A stretch of DNA of 64,000 nt from Marinobacterium_E sp035458585 (GTDB taxonomy: Bacteria; Pseudomonadota; Gammaproteobacteria; Pseudomonadales; Balneatricaceae): assembly GCA_035458585.1 (NCBI GenBank), contig DATHZN010000070.1, positions 1 to 64,000 on the forward strand, read 5' to 3'. Position 1 is the first letter of the stretch. Each line of letters begins with the position of its first letter. Below, in pieces: positions 8,355 to 17,071 of the stretch. A model generated the notes under the pieces. That model did not search any database and was not told where the DNA came from. It saw only the letters and a list, made by a program, of their open reading frames with translations. Both the position numbers and the translations under genes were made by a program.

Positions 8355-8430
8355 GCGGGATTAGCTCAGTTGGTAGAGCGATACCTTGCCAAGGTATAGG
8401 TCGTCGGTTCGAGCCCGATATCCCGCTCCA
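8355..8430 (+). tRNA. tRNA-Gly(GCC)
   Basis: A 76-base cloverleaf. The acceptor arm GCGGGAT pairs with ATCCCGC, the anticodon loop TTGCCAA gives GCC, the T loop is GGTTCGAGCCC-like, and CCA is encoded. Confidence 0.97.
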
Positions 8431-8446
8431 CTTCATATCAGGAAAA

Positions 8447-8521
8447 GGCGAGTTGGCAGAGCGGTGATGCAACAGATTGCAAATCTGTATTAGGCCGGTT
8501 CGACTCCGGTGCTCGCCTCCA
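8447..8521 (+). tRNA. tRNA-Cys(GCA)
   Basis: A 75-base cloverleaf 16 bases after tRNA-Gly. The acceptor GGCGAG... pairs with ...CTCGCC, the anticodon stem-loop CAGATTGCAAATCTG gives GCA, and CCA is encoded. Co-transcribed with tRNA-Gly. The tRNA-Leu that follows it in E. coli is not here but at 19625. Confidence 0.97.
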
Positions 8522-8670
8522 TTTTTCTCCACCCTTCTTGATCTTCGTTGTTCTAGCCTCAGGTAATTTTTCTTGTGATATTTGCGTCCTTCGTTGATGT
8601 TCCAGAGGGCGAGAGAAAGGCAGTGCCCTAAGAGGGGCACAATCAGAAAGCACGATTATGAGCCTGAAGA

Positions 8671-9864
8671 TTAGACCTGTTGCGGAAAAACGAGAGTGAA
8701 GCGGGTACCCTTGCCCTGTTCACTCTGTACTTCGATCTCTCCACCGTGCTCGGTAATTATCCGGTGACTGATGGCTAGTCCGAGACCTGTACCCTCACCA
8801 ATCGGCTTGGTCGTGAAGAAGGGAGTGAATATCTGGCCAAGATCCTCCGGAGCGATCCCGTGACCGCTATCTTCAACATAGATCTCAACCCGCTCATCCC
8901 TGAAGCGACTGCCCACGCTAATAGTCCCACTCTCTCCGATAGCATGACTTGCATTAACCAGCAGATTCACCAAGACCTGAGTGATCTCGCCAGGGTTTGC
9001 TTTGATAACAGGAATATCACTAAGCTCAAGTTGCAGGTTTGCGTGGTATTTAAATTCGTTGCGCGAAAGTTCAATCGCGACACGAACAGACTCATTGAGA
9101 TCAACCTCGTCCAGCTCTTCAGAGTTGGGGTGAGAAAACTGCCTCAAACCATTAACGATCGATACAATTCGGCTGCTACCGTCCAGCAGATCTTCTAGTA
9201 TCTCCTGAAGATCATCGAGGATGAATTGCAGTTCAGTATGGTCTAGCGTCAGCCCCTTGGCGCGCAACACTTGGTTAAAATCGGGGTCCTCACTATCCAG
9301 TTGGAGAAGTTGCTCAACCGTCTGGGTCAGCGGTTTTAGGAAACCCTGCAACGTCATGATATTGCTTTTAACGTAAGCCAGTGGGTTGTTTATCTCATGC
9401 GCCACACCCGCTGCTAGCGTACCAATGGAAGCCATTCTTTCAGCATGAAAAAGCTCAGAGCTACGCAGTTCCACCTCTCTGCCGAGCTCTAGCAACTCTG
9501 TCAGATAGACTCTCAATGGATCTGCAGGTGCAAGATCAGCTTCAGAGATGCCCAGAGCCAACAGATCTCCAATCCCCTTTACAATCGGGCTGGCAAATAA
9601 CCAGACCTCACCCTGCTCACCACTCATTATCGTCGCGTTGAAAGTGGGACTACTCTGCAGGGTTAATTCAAAACTCAACTTCCCTCGATGGGCAAGGAGC
9701 TCTTTGCCCTGAAGTTCGGGTAGGCGAGCGTTGATTAACGGCAAAATTGACGGGCTTTTTGCCTCTTGGCTGAGACGCTTAAAAATTGATGACGCCTGAA
9801 TCGGATCGCCCTGTGAATTGAAACTGGCGTAAAACGAGTGAGTCTGTTGCAGCAGATCAATCAT
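8671..9864 (-). CDS. Sensor histidine kinase with HNOBA-like N-terminal domain
   Basis: A 397-residue cytoplasmic kinase with no membrane segment. Residues ~10-130 resemble the heme-NO-binding-associated (HNOBA) domain: FYASFNSQGDPIQAS at the start and WLFASPIVKGIGDLLALG at residues 88-105. A short coiled linker (LGREVELRSSELFHAERM) leads to HisKA with His156 in AAGVAHEINNPLAY, then a HATPase_c domain with LVNLLVNASHAI, VEDSGHGI and GTGLGLAIS. There is no receiver domain. It is the third gene of a three-gene signalling operon, with an ATGA overlap to the receiver-PAS gene. No H-NOX protein is encoded in the window, so its input partner may be elsewhere or be a neighbouring PAS/Cache protein. 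Confidence 0.85.
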   Translation of the reverse strand: MIDLLQQTHSFYASFNSQGDPIQASSIFKRLSQEAKSPSILPLINARLPELQGKELLAHRGKLSFELTLQSSPTFNATIMSGEQGEVWLFASPIVKGIGDLLALGISEADLAPADPLRVYLTELLELGREVELRSSELFHAERMASIGTLAAGVAHEINNPLAYVKSNIMTLQGFLKPLTQTVEQLLQLDSEDPDFNQVLRAKGLTLDHTELQFILDDLQEILEDLLDGSSRIVSIVNGLRQFSHPNSEELDEVDLNESVRVAIELSRNEFKYHANLQLELSDIPVIKANPGEITQVLVNLLVNASHAIGESGTISVGSRFRDERVEIYVEDSGHGIAPEDLGQIFTPFFTTKPIGEGTGLGLAISHRIITEHGGEIEVQSEQGKGTRFTLVFPQQV

Positions 9865-10973
9865 GCCGTGGCGTCTCTTTTAGCGAAGGTAAGTAGGTAT
9901 GCGGGTCGACGCTCATCATCCTCGAAAACGGTTACTTCAAGTTGATCGTCAGAGCAGGGCGATTTTGCGATCAGGGTTCTGGAGCCCGCTTTAATGTCAT
10001 CAAATAGGCTACCAATCAAACAACTACTGAAGTGTTCACCTACACCACTGCAATTTAGCCCCATATTTCGCTCAATCTCTAAAAATGCTGCGCTCTGCTC
10101 CAGAACGATACCCTCATGAGTCAGTATCAGGTACGCCAACCCTAGTTGCTCTAGTCCTTTTCGATAGAGACGGTTTAGTTGCTGATTGGTAACGCTATCA
10201 GTTATCCGTCTGATTAGCGCAGTGTAGAGCACCTCGGTACTCGCTTGCTGAGCAGAAATAGTAATCTCTGCCATGAAACTTTTCCCTTGCCAGGCACGCA
10301 ATTCGACCATTAGGCGATTATGAATACCGGCAGCCTCCTCATTCAACGCAGCTAGCCTTATAAGACTACGGTTCTCCGAGTTTTCAGGGAAAAAAAGCCC
10401 CATCGGTTTGCCAGTCAACTGCTCATCCTCTAACCCAAAAAGCTCCTCGGCCGCTTCGTTGGCATCGACGATTATCTCTTTTGCATTGACCGTCAGCACA
10501 GCATCTCGAATGCTTTCAACAATTGCGGCTGTACGATCACGCTCAAGTAAAATCTGTCGTCTGAGCCCCATGCGCTCAATGTGTAGCTCAATTCGAGTAC
10601 GTGTCAGATCGAGATCATAGGGTTTTTCTATAAAGTCGATCGCCCCCAACAAAAAGCCTCTGTCGCGGTTAGCTCTGTCGTTATGAGCTGAGCAAAATAT
10701 AATATCGCAGTCTGGCTGCAGCTCTCGAATTCGACGGCCAAGTTCAAAACCGTCTATATCCGGCAAGTTAATATCTAGAATTGCAAGTTCGAATGCACTG
10801 ATCTCTGCCAGCTTGAGCGCCCTGATGCCATTTTTCGCAAAAGAGAGCTCAATGTCAGAACTATCAAACAGTGAACCCAAGAGTTTGAGGTTGTCAGGCA
10901 GGTCATCCACCAGCAGTATTCTAGGCTGATGGAGAAGGTTTATAACGCCCCGGGTAATGGCCGATTCACGCAT
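9861..10973 (-). CDS. Response regulator with PAS domain(s)
   Basis: A 370-residue protein with an N-terminal receiver (acidic VDD at 22-24, phospho-acceptor Asp67 in LAILDINLPDIDG, conserved Lys in FIEKPYD) followed by a PAS domain (residues ~150-270, TAAIVESIRDAVLTVNAKE, NEAAEELFGLEDEQLTG) and a second PAS-like C-terminal segment. No DNA-binding or enzymatic output is visible, so it probably works by protein contact. I chose the ATG at 10973, which overlaps the end of the upstream hybrid kinase by 8 bases; its own end overlaps the downstream kinase start by 4. Upstream in-frame starts lie inside the kinase gene. Confidence 0.82.
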   Translation of the reverse strand: MRESAITRGVINLLHQPRILLVDDLPDNLKLLGSLFDSSDIELSFAKNGIRALKLAEISAFELAILDINLPDIDGFELGRRIRELQPDCDIIFCSAHNDRANRDRGFLLGAIDFIEKPYDLDLTRTRIELHIERMGLRRQILLERDRTAAIVESIRDAVLTVNAKEIIVDANEAAEELFGLEDEQLTGKPMGLFFPENSENRSLIRLAALNEEAAGIHNRLMVELRAWQGKSFMAEITISAQQASTEVLYTALIRRITDSVTNQQLNRLYRKGLEQLGLAYLILTHEGIVLEQSAAFLEIERNMGLNCSGVGEHFSSCLIGSLFDDIKAGSRTLIAKSPCSDDQLEVTVFEDDERRPAYLLTFAKRDATA

Positions 10974-13308
10974 GTGTAGATTCCAATATTGCGCTAACTT
11001 GTTCGTCATCCTGAGCACGCAGTGCATCCTGCAGTAGTGCACGCCAGCTCGCTTTGCGCTCATCGTCCTCAATACTCTCGACGATCGCTTCTATTTTTTG
11101 TAGCTGGCCCAACGTGGCGGCATTGAGAATCTCTTCGCGTAGTTGCTGGTTAACGGGACAGCTCCAGTCAGGGGGCGTTACAGAAGCGGGCGCTGAGGTC
11201 GATTCATACTGATATTCGATACCACATAACTGACCAATACGATTGAGCAGTTCAAAGGTATCCAGAGGTTTAGCCATAAATGCGTTAGCTCCAGCCGATA
11301 GGCTGCGTACCTGATCATCACTGAAGGCGCTGGCAGAGGCGACAATAATTGGTAGCTGATCACCGTTGTAATTCTCACGCAGGGCAGAGATCAATTCATA
11401 TCCATCCATCACCGGCATTACGAGGTCTGATATCACCAGATCGGGGCAACCCTTGGCAACTTGTTTTAACGCATCCTGTCCGTCGACCGCTTCATTCAAA
11501 TCAAACCCCAGGGGCCCAAGAAGGCTTACAATGAGCTCTCGATTCTGCTGATTATCGTCAACTACAAGTACTTTTGGGTGGAGCGCGCCTAGGATCTTGG
11601 TCGGTAGTTCTCGTCGCTCAACATTGAGTAATCCGGCCGTATCATCGGAAGGTGCAGGTATGTCCACCAGAATGGTGGTTCCTTTGCCTGGCTTCGTATT
11701 CACCTCTATAGTACCGCCCATAAGCTTTAACAGTTCCATGACGATCGACATGCCCAGTCCTGCGCCATCCGATTTGTTATTAGCTTGTTCAAACGGAAGA
11801 AAGAGTCGACTCTTTTGCTCATCGGTCATGCCCAAACCCTGATCGCTTACCTGAATCTGCAGGGCCTCGCGCGCAGCCACACTGCTAATATTCAGCTCCA
11901 CATCACGTCCTTCACCATATTTAAACGCATTAATAACGATGTTTGTGACGATTTGAGTCACCTTCTCTGGATCGATGTAGACACGGTTCGGCAGTCCCGA
12001 TGCGATGTTTGTTCTAAGGTGTGTACTGTATTTATTCGACTCAATATCGAAGATCTGACCTAGGTCGGTAAACAGTGTCGTGGGACTAACTGAGCGCACG
12101 TCCAGTTCAAGTTTACCGGCCTCTATCTTGGATAGATCAAGAACTCTATTGATCAGCATCAGCAGATGTCGCCCAGAAGTCAGCACCAGACCCAATGTTT
12201 TTCGAGACTGCTCATCAATATTGCGGTTGGCGGCCAGAATCTGGCTGTAACCGATAATCGCGTTCAGAGGGGTGCGTAACTCATGACTCATACTCGCAAG
12301 AAACACTGATTTCGCTTGGCTACGTTCCTCAGAAGCCTGACGCTGTTGTCGGACGGTCTCAAGTTCGAGTCTTCGAAAGCGCCATATCATGTATAGTCCA
12401 GCAAAAATGACGAGGGTCACTGCAAAACTGGCGTAGTCAATAATCGCGAACTGCCGATCAATAAACTGAGCACTGGTAACGGTAGCAATATACCAGTCAG
12501 CCTCAGCTATAGGGGTGTAGGTCAGGTAGGCGGGCATCCCATCGATGGTAAAGCGGGCCCAGCCGGCATTACCGGTTAGCATTAGGGATACAGCGGCACT
12601 CAAACCTGCATCCGAATCCTCTATCAACGGGGTAGCCTTGGTATTGATATTGCCTCGTCTCGCCTCATCGGGGTGAGATATGGCGATACCACTGGAATTG
12701 ACCGCGAAAGCATAACTGTCAGGTCCATTTTCAAAACGAGCCAATTCATCGACAATAGAGGAGGTATCGATCATTCCTCCGAATACGCCGATGATATCGG
12801 CACCCTCGCTATCTTCGCTATATACAGGACTTGTCACTGCAACTATGTCAGTGCCAAGAGTGCGCGAAACTACCGGGTCAGAGGCGTAAACTCGTCCCCC
12901 AATAGAGGCTTTAAAATGCGCACGGTCACTCAAATTCTGCCCTTCAGCAAAATCCACCTTGGAGTTGTAATAGGTCCCGTCAGGATTGATTTGAGCGAAT
13001 ATGTAGAACCAGGGCATCGTTGAGTGTTTCTGTTTAAGCACTGGGCCTGATTGTTGCCAGTCCATTGCCCGGATGACCGGCATGTTTGCTATGGTGCTAA
13101 TCTCAGTTTTGCGTTTGGAGAGCCAATTGTCGATACGTGAGGCCAGCGCTTGAGTCTTACTTTCATTGACCAGTATCTGTTCTGAAAAAAGTTCGTTTTT
13201 TAGTGTTGAATATCCAAGGTAACCCAGCCCCACAGTGATCAGACTGAAGATGATAAAGAACACAGAAAATGCTGAACTTGAGTTTGAATTTGAGTTTAAT
13301 TTCTCCAT
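10966..13308 (-). CDS. Hybrid sensor histidine kinase with Cache-type periplasmic sensor
   Basis: A 780-residue membrane kinase. TM1 lies at residues ~14-34, a periplasmic Cache-like sensor at ~35-290 (NPDGTYYNSK, DPVVSRTLGTDIVAVTSPVY) and TM2 at ~292-309. HisKA has His342 in LASMSHELRTPLNA; HATPase_c shows VTNIVINAFKYGEG, VSDQGLGMT and GAGLGMSIV (G2 box starts GAG rather than GTG). A receiver follows at ~570-690 (VLVVDDNQQNRE, LVISDLVMPVMDG). The C-terminal ~90 residues are helical and unassigned; no conserved HPt histidine motif was seen. First gene of the operon with the PAS regulator and the HNOBA-like kinase, all with overlapping ends. Confidence 0.87.
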   Translation of the reverse strand: MEKLNSNSNSSSAFSVFFIIFSLITVGLGYLGYSTLKNELFSEQILVNESKTQALASRIDNWLSKRKTEISTIANMPVIRAMDWQQSGPVLKQKHSTMPWFYIFAQINPDGTYYNSKVDFAEGQNLSDRAHFKASIGGRVYASDPVVSRTLGTDIVAVTSPVYSEDSEGADIIGVFGGMIDTSSIVDELARFENGPDSYAFAVNSSGIAISHPDEARRGNINTKATPLIEDSDAGLSAAVSLMLTGNAGWARFTIDGMPAYLTYTPIAEADWYIATVTSAQFIDRQFAIIDYASFAVTLVIFAGLYMIWRFRRLELETVRQQRQASEERSQAKSVFLASMSHELRTPLNAIIGYSQILAANRNIDEQSRKTLGLVLTSGRHLLMLINRVLDLSKIEAGKLELDVRSVSPTTLFTDLGQIFDIESNKYSTHLRTNIASGLPNRVYIDPEKVTQIVTNIVINAFKYGEGRDVELNISSVAAREALQIQVSDQGLGMTDEQKSRLFLPFEQANNKSDGAGLGMSIVMELLKLMGGTIEVNTKPGKGTTILVDIPAPSDDTAGLLNVERRELPTKILGALHPKVLVVDDNQQNRELIVSLLGPLGFDLNEAVDGQDALKQVAKGCPDLVISDLVMPVMDGYELISALRENYNGDQLPIIVASASAFSDDQVRSLSAGANAFMAKPLDTFELLNRIGQLCGIEYQYESTSAPASVTPPDWSCPVNQQLREEILNAATLGQLQKIEAIVESIEDDERKASWRALLQDALRAQDDEQVSAILESTHA

Positions 13309-13468
13309 ACGAATGGAGTCTCCATTAATTACGACGCAAAGTGCATATCCAGTCTAGTCACTAGTGACACAAATTTCCTCCAATCATCTACTTTCAAGCA
13401 ATTAAAGGGCCAACACTAGCGCGTCTCTCTGAGCGGCTACACGGGAGAATGATCGAGTTACAAAATCT

Positions 13469-14518
13469 CTAAAGCTCGATTATTTGGCGAAGGCGAGCTG
13501 ATTCACGTATCGCCTCAACGACACGTAAATTCTGGAAACCATCCTCTATAGAGACTCGGGGCATCTCCTGGCCTTTAATAACCCGAACAAAGCTCTCTAT
13601 CTGAGCGACGAGGGGATCGATATCTGCTACTTTGGTTGTGGATTGCTGGAATGAGTTCCACCATGAGGGATCGGTCGCTTCATCGTAGAAGTGCATCTGC
13701 ATGCTGGGGATCGATAAGGCCCCGCGAGTGCCGGCCACATGATAACAACTCTGGTCCGGGTAGTGCGCGTAGCTTTTATTCTCACCAGCAGTTTGCTCCC
13801 AGCTTTTAGGACTAGCTGCCGTATCTGACAGCAGAAATGTACCCAGAGCACCGTTGGCAAACTCCAGTGTAATTGCGCAACTATCCTCAACAGCGAAACC
13901 CCGCTGATGGTTGGACGAGAGTGCGAAGACTCTTCGGATCTCTCCGGCTAACTGGCGTAAATTGCCGATTTCGTGAATAAGATTTAGCAGTATCGGGCCA
14001 CCACCCGATTCAGTGCGCCAAATACCCTCTTTAAAGTAGTGCGCGGGCTTGTAGAAGAGGGCACTGCCCTGAACAGCGACGAGCTTGCCCAGCTTGCCAC
14101 TTTGGATTGTGTGGCTGGCGGATTCCATAATTGCACTGTAGGCACGGTGGTGCCCGACGAGTATCGGTGGCGCAGTGGAAACTGAGTGATAGTAGTTCAG
14201 CAACGCTTGTGCACTCTCCAGCGAATGTGTCAGGGGTTTTTCAACGAGAGTCGGTAGTCCTGCATCGATACAGAGCCGGGTCTGCTCTGCATGCAGGTGG
14301 TTAGGTGTCGCTAGCACCAAACCCTGCGCCAAGCCAGAGTCCAGAAAAGAGCGCAGGTCGCTGAACCAGGGTACAGCGTGGTGTTGCGCCACTGCCTGCG
14401 CTGCCACAGAGGGGTCGACTATTGCTGCTAACTCAGTCAACTTGCTGGCACTGATCCTTTTTATATGCTCGGTGCCGATTAAACCCGCACCTGCTACCGC
14501 CAACCTTACTGCCGACAT
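13469..14518 (-). CDS. Gfo/Idh/MocA family oxidoreductase
   Basis: A 349-residue NAD(P)-dependent dehydrogenase. The N-terminal Rossmann motif is AVAGAGLIGTEHI; the family signature EKPL follows near residue 94 (PTLVEKPLTHS), and the C-terminal alpha/beta substrate domain includes GGGPILLNLIHEI. Members act on sugars, inositols and related polyols. It lies 19 bases downstream of a shikimate dehydrogenase-like gene, so the two probably act on the same cyclic polyol or its derivative; that is inference. Confidence 0.83.
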   Translation of the reverse strand: MSAVRLAVAGAGLIGTEHIKRISASKLTELAAIVDPSVAAQAVAQHHAVPWFSDLRSFLDSGLAQGLVLATPNHLHAEQTRLCIDAGLPTLVEKPLTHSLESAQALLNYYHSVSTAPPILVGHHRAYSAIMESASHTIQSGKLGKLVAVQGSALFYKPAHYFKEGIWRTESGGGPILLNLIHEIGNLRQLAGEIRRVFALSSNHQRGFAVEDSCAITLEFANGALGTFLLSDTAASPKSWEQTAGENKSYAHYPDQSCYHVAGTRGALSIPSMQMHFYDEATDPSWWNSFQQSTTKVADIDPLVAQIESFVRVIKGQEMPRVSIEDGFQNLRVVEAIRESARLRQIIEL

Positions 14519-14537
14519 TTATAAACCCCTACCGACT

Positions 14538-15401
14538 CTAAGCAAATAGATCACTCTTGATGTCAAAGGCTCGCTTGAACTGCGCCAGAGCTATTTTGGG
14601 ATCAACATCGATACCCGAAAAAGCACTGAACGCCTCAATTCCCTGATAAAAAAACAGGTCGAATCCAGATACGATCTCAAGTCCGGAGCTGTGGGCACAC
14701 CGCAAAAAGTCGGTATCAATAGGGACATAGACAGCATCGAAAGCCCAGCTTTGACTCCCAAACAACGCCTCATCGACAGGGTTGCCTGGCGTGGCATAGT
14801 GGCCGATCGGCGTGCAATTAACCAATCCGTCAGCGGCGTCAATTTGTGTTTCTAGATCAGCTTTCATGACGACGTAGGCGTTATAACCTCTAGCTTTTAG
14901 CGCATCGACCAACCCTGTTGAGCTCTCAGTATTAATATCGAAAATACCTAACTCTGTTGCACCCACTTCAAATAGGCCAAAAGCAACGGCTCGGCCGACA
15001 CCACCAGCACCGAGCATAAGCGTCCTACCGGCCGGTTGACTGCCACGGCGGGAGCGATAACCAAGGATAAATCCAGTGTAGTCGGTGTTCGTTGCTCGGA
15101 TGTCGGCTTCTGCAAAGATGAGCGTGTTTGTTGCACCCACTTCCTCCACAGCAGCATCAGGTCTACTTACAAATTTTACCGCCAACTGCTTGAATGGAAA
15201 TGTAACATTGGTACCTGTGTAGCCAGAATCCCGCATATTCCAGAGCAACGACTCGAAATCTACGGGGTCTGAAGTGCCGGGATCGTGAAGATCATAACTG
15301 ACCTCCACTCCATAAATTTCTCCCAGCATCTTATGCAGAAAGGGTGCGCGTGACTGACTAATCGAATTACCGATCAGACCTAACTTGATCCGTTTAACCA
15401 T
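14538..15401 (-). CDS. Shikimate/quinate dehydrogenase family protein (AroE-like)
   Basis: A 287-residue AroE-fold protein. The substrate-binding segment reads IGNSISQSRAPFLHKML, the catalytic lysine lies in NVTFPFKQL (usual NVTxPxK), the catalytic aspartate in ATNTDYTGF, and the nucleotide-binding loop is LGAGGVGRAVAFGL. All key residues are present, so the enzyme should be active. It is unlikely to be the housekeeping AroE because it sits in an operon with a Gfo/Idh/MocA dehydrogenase and departs from the AroE consensus (SISQSRAP instead of hSlSPxiHN). A catabolic or alternative-substrate role is likely. Confidence 0.8.
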   Translation of the reverse strand: MVKRIKLGLIGNSISQSRAPFLHKMLGEIYGVEVSYDLHDPGTSDPVDFESLLWNMRDSGYTGTNVTFPFKQLAVKFVSRPDAAVEEVGATNTLIFAEADIRATNTDYTGFILGYRSRRGSQPAGRTLMLGAGGVGRAVAFGLFEVGATELGIFDINTESSTGLVDALKARGYNAYVVMKADLETQIDAADGLVNCTPIGHYATPGNPVDEALFGSQSWAFDAVYVPIDTDFLRCAHSSGLEIVSGFDLFFYQGIEAFSAFSGIDVDPKIALAQFKRAFDIKSDLFA

Positions 15402-15475
15402 TTATAGACCGCACACATATCCTAACCGCCATATGGCTGATGCTAACATACCGACTACAGCGAGAGGGAAGACGC

Positions 15476-16966
15476 TCATAAAATTCGGTACTGACGTTTC
15501 TGCTCCATTCTGCGAAGGAACTCGCTGATGATCTCATGATAAACCGCATCGCCCAGGAGCTGATCCTCCACCCCAGCATCAATACTGGGATTGTCATTAA
15601 CCTCAATCACGGCAACACGCTCACCCGCCTGTTTAATGTCAACTCCGTAGAGTCCATCGCCGATGAGGCGCGTTGCTCTTAAGGCTGCGTCAATAACCTT
15701 AGGGGGCACCTCCCATATTGGGGGAGTATCGAAGTTACCGGAGTCCGGAGCTTGCGGATCATCCCCATGCTTGTAGATCTGCCAGTGCCCCTCAACCATA
15801 AAGTAGCGGCAGGCATAAATCGGTCGGTTATTCAGCACACCAATGCGCCAATCATATTCGGTATACATATACTCTTGGGCCAGCACGAGGGACGAATTTT
15901 TGCGCAGATTTTTTAGCGCTATGCTCAGTTCTTGCGCAGTCGTGACGAGCTCTACCCCTCGTGAGAAAGCACCATCAGGTATCTTTAACACCGCGGGTAA
16001 GCCAATCTCCTCCACAATTCGCTGCTGTGACTTTACAGAGGCATTACTGACTATTAGCGTTTTAGGTGTCGGCACCGCGTTGGCGTTGAGAAGGTCAGCC
16101 AGATAGACCTTATTGGTACAACGCAGAATGGAGCGGGGGTCATCCATCACTACGAGCCCCTCGGCCTCTGCTTTACGGGCAAACTTGTAAGTTGCATCAT
16201 CAATCGAGGTGGTCGCCCGAATGAAAAGCCCATCAAATTCAGCCAGTCGCTGGTAGTCATCAGCCTGAATCTCCTCTGTTTTAATCCCGAGACGCTCCGC
16301 GGCTTTAGCAAAACGCTTAAGCGCAACAGGGTCGCTTGGGGGCATTGGGTCATCTGGGTCGATGTATATCGCAAGATCATAGCGGTACTGCTGCCGAATC
16401 TTAGGCTTACGCCATATTTTGTGGGAGAAACGATCCAGGGCTGAGGCGAATCGCAACTGTTCAGCGTCGTTGGTGATTTCGCTAAGGCTACCCTGTCTTA
16501 AGCGCTGGACCTGCCAGTGACGGTCAAACTTTAGCGCGACATGAAGAACAGGTACCGGATAACGTTCGAACAGCGCTCGTCCGAGCGGAGCCAACTTTGA
16601 CTCTGTCGCTTCACCAAAGTAGAAGCTCAGCTCAAGCTCGGTGCTGCCGTTATTCTCAACGTCAGCAAGTCTCGAAAGTACTTTTGCTACTGGCGCAGTA
16701 TCGATAGACCATAGGGATTTACGTCTCAGGTCGTTGATAACGCTGACGGAGGGGATAGCATGATGACCACGTGCCTCTGCGAGCAACGAGCAGTAGTAGC
16801 CCCGTCCTAAGGCCCTGGAGTTACGGCAGCAGTTGATGACACGCGTTCTGCCACGACTGGTTTTCGTTGTGAGCTCTAGGTACTGCTCAAATGAGATTAC
16901 ATCCTGACTGGGAAAGTAGGGTTTCCAGTCGTTGAGGTGGTCGACCACAACGTAAAAAGCTGTCAT
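15476..16966 (-). CDS. RimK-type ATP-grasp ligase with RLAN N-terminal domain
   Basis: A 496-residue protein. The first ~150 residues match the RimK-like ATP-grasp N-terminal (RLAN) domain: FYVVVDHLNDWKPYFPSQ and INCCRNSRALGRGYYCSLL. The ATP-grasp fold follows from about residue 190, with LPAVLKIPDGAFSRGVELV (phosphate-anchoring Lys and glycine loop), LVLAQEYMYTEYDWRIGVL, and the metal-binding end VIEVNDNPSIDAGVED. RimK relatives add glutamate or other amino acids to peptides, proteins or cofactors. The ATG at 16966 has GCGAGG close upstream; the longer in-frame reading begins with TTG. It diverges from a GNAT-peptidase C39 fusion gene 105 bases away, a pairing noted for RLAN ligases in comparative genomics of amidoligases. 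Confidence 0.85.
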   Translation of the reverse strand: MTAFYVVVDHLNDWKPYFPSQDVISFEQYLELTTKTSRGRTRVINCCRNSRALGRGYYCSLLAEARGHHAIPSVSVINDLRRKSLWSIDTAPVAKVLSRLADVENNGSTELELSFYFGEATESKLAPLGRALFERYPVPVLHVALKFDRHWQVQRLRQGSLSEITNDAEQLRFASALDRFSHKIWRKPKIRQQYRYDLAIYIDPDDPMPPSDPVALKRFAKAAERLGIKTEEIQADDYQRLAEFDGLFIRATTSIDDATYKFARKAEAEGLVVMDDPRSILRCTNKVYLADLLNANAVPTPKTLIVSNASVKSQQRIVEEIGLPAVLKIPDGAFSRGVELVTTAQELSIALKNLRKNSSLVLAQEYMYTEYDWRIGVLNNRPIYACRYFMVEGHWQIYKHGDDPQAPDSGNFDTPPIWEVPPKVIDAALRATRLIGDGLYGVDIKQAGERVAVIEVNDNPSIDAGVEDQLLGDAVYHEIISEFLRRMEQKRQYRIL

Positions 16967-17071
16967 AAAGCCTCGCATTAAGCTCAAAGAGGGCGGGGAG
17001 GTAATGCATAAATATATGGCACATGAACAGGCTTAGCACTAGCATTAGCGAAAATAGCTCTGAGTCTTAAG

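Noticed and set aside
8329..8653. Two minus-strand frames of 71-103 codons across the tRNA genes
   Set aside because: They cover tRNA-Gly and tRNA-Cys; tRNA sequence often reads open on the opposite strand.
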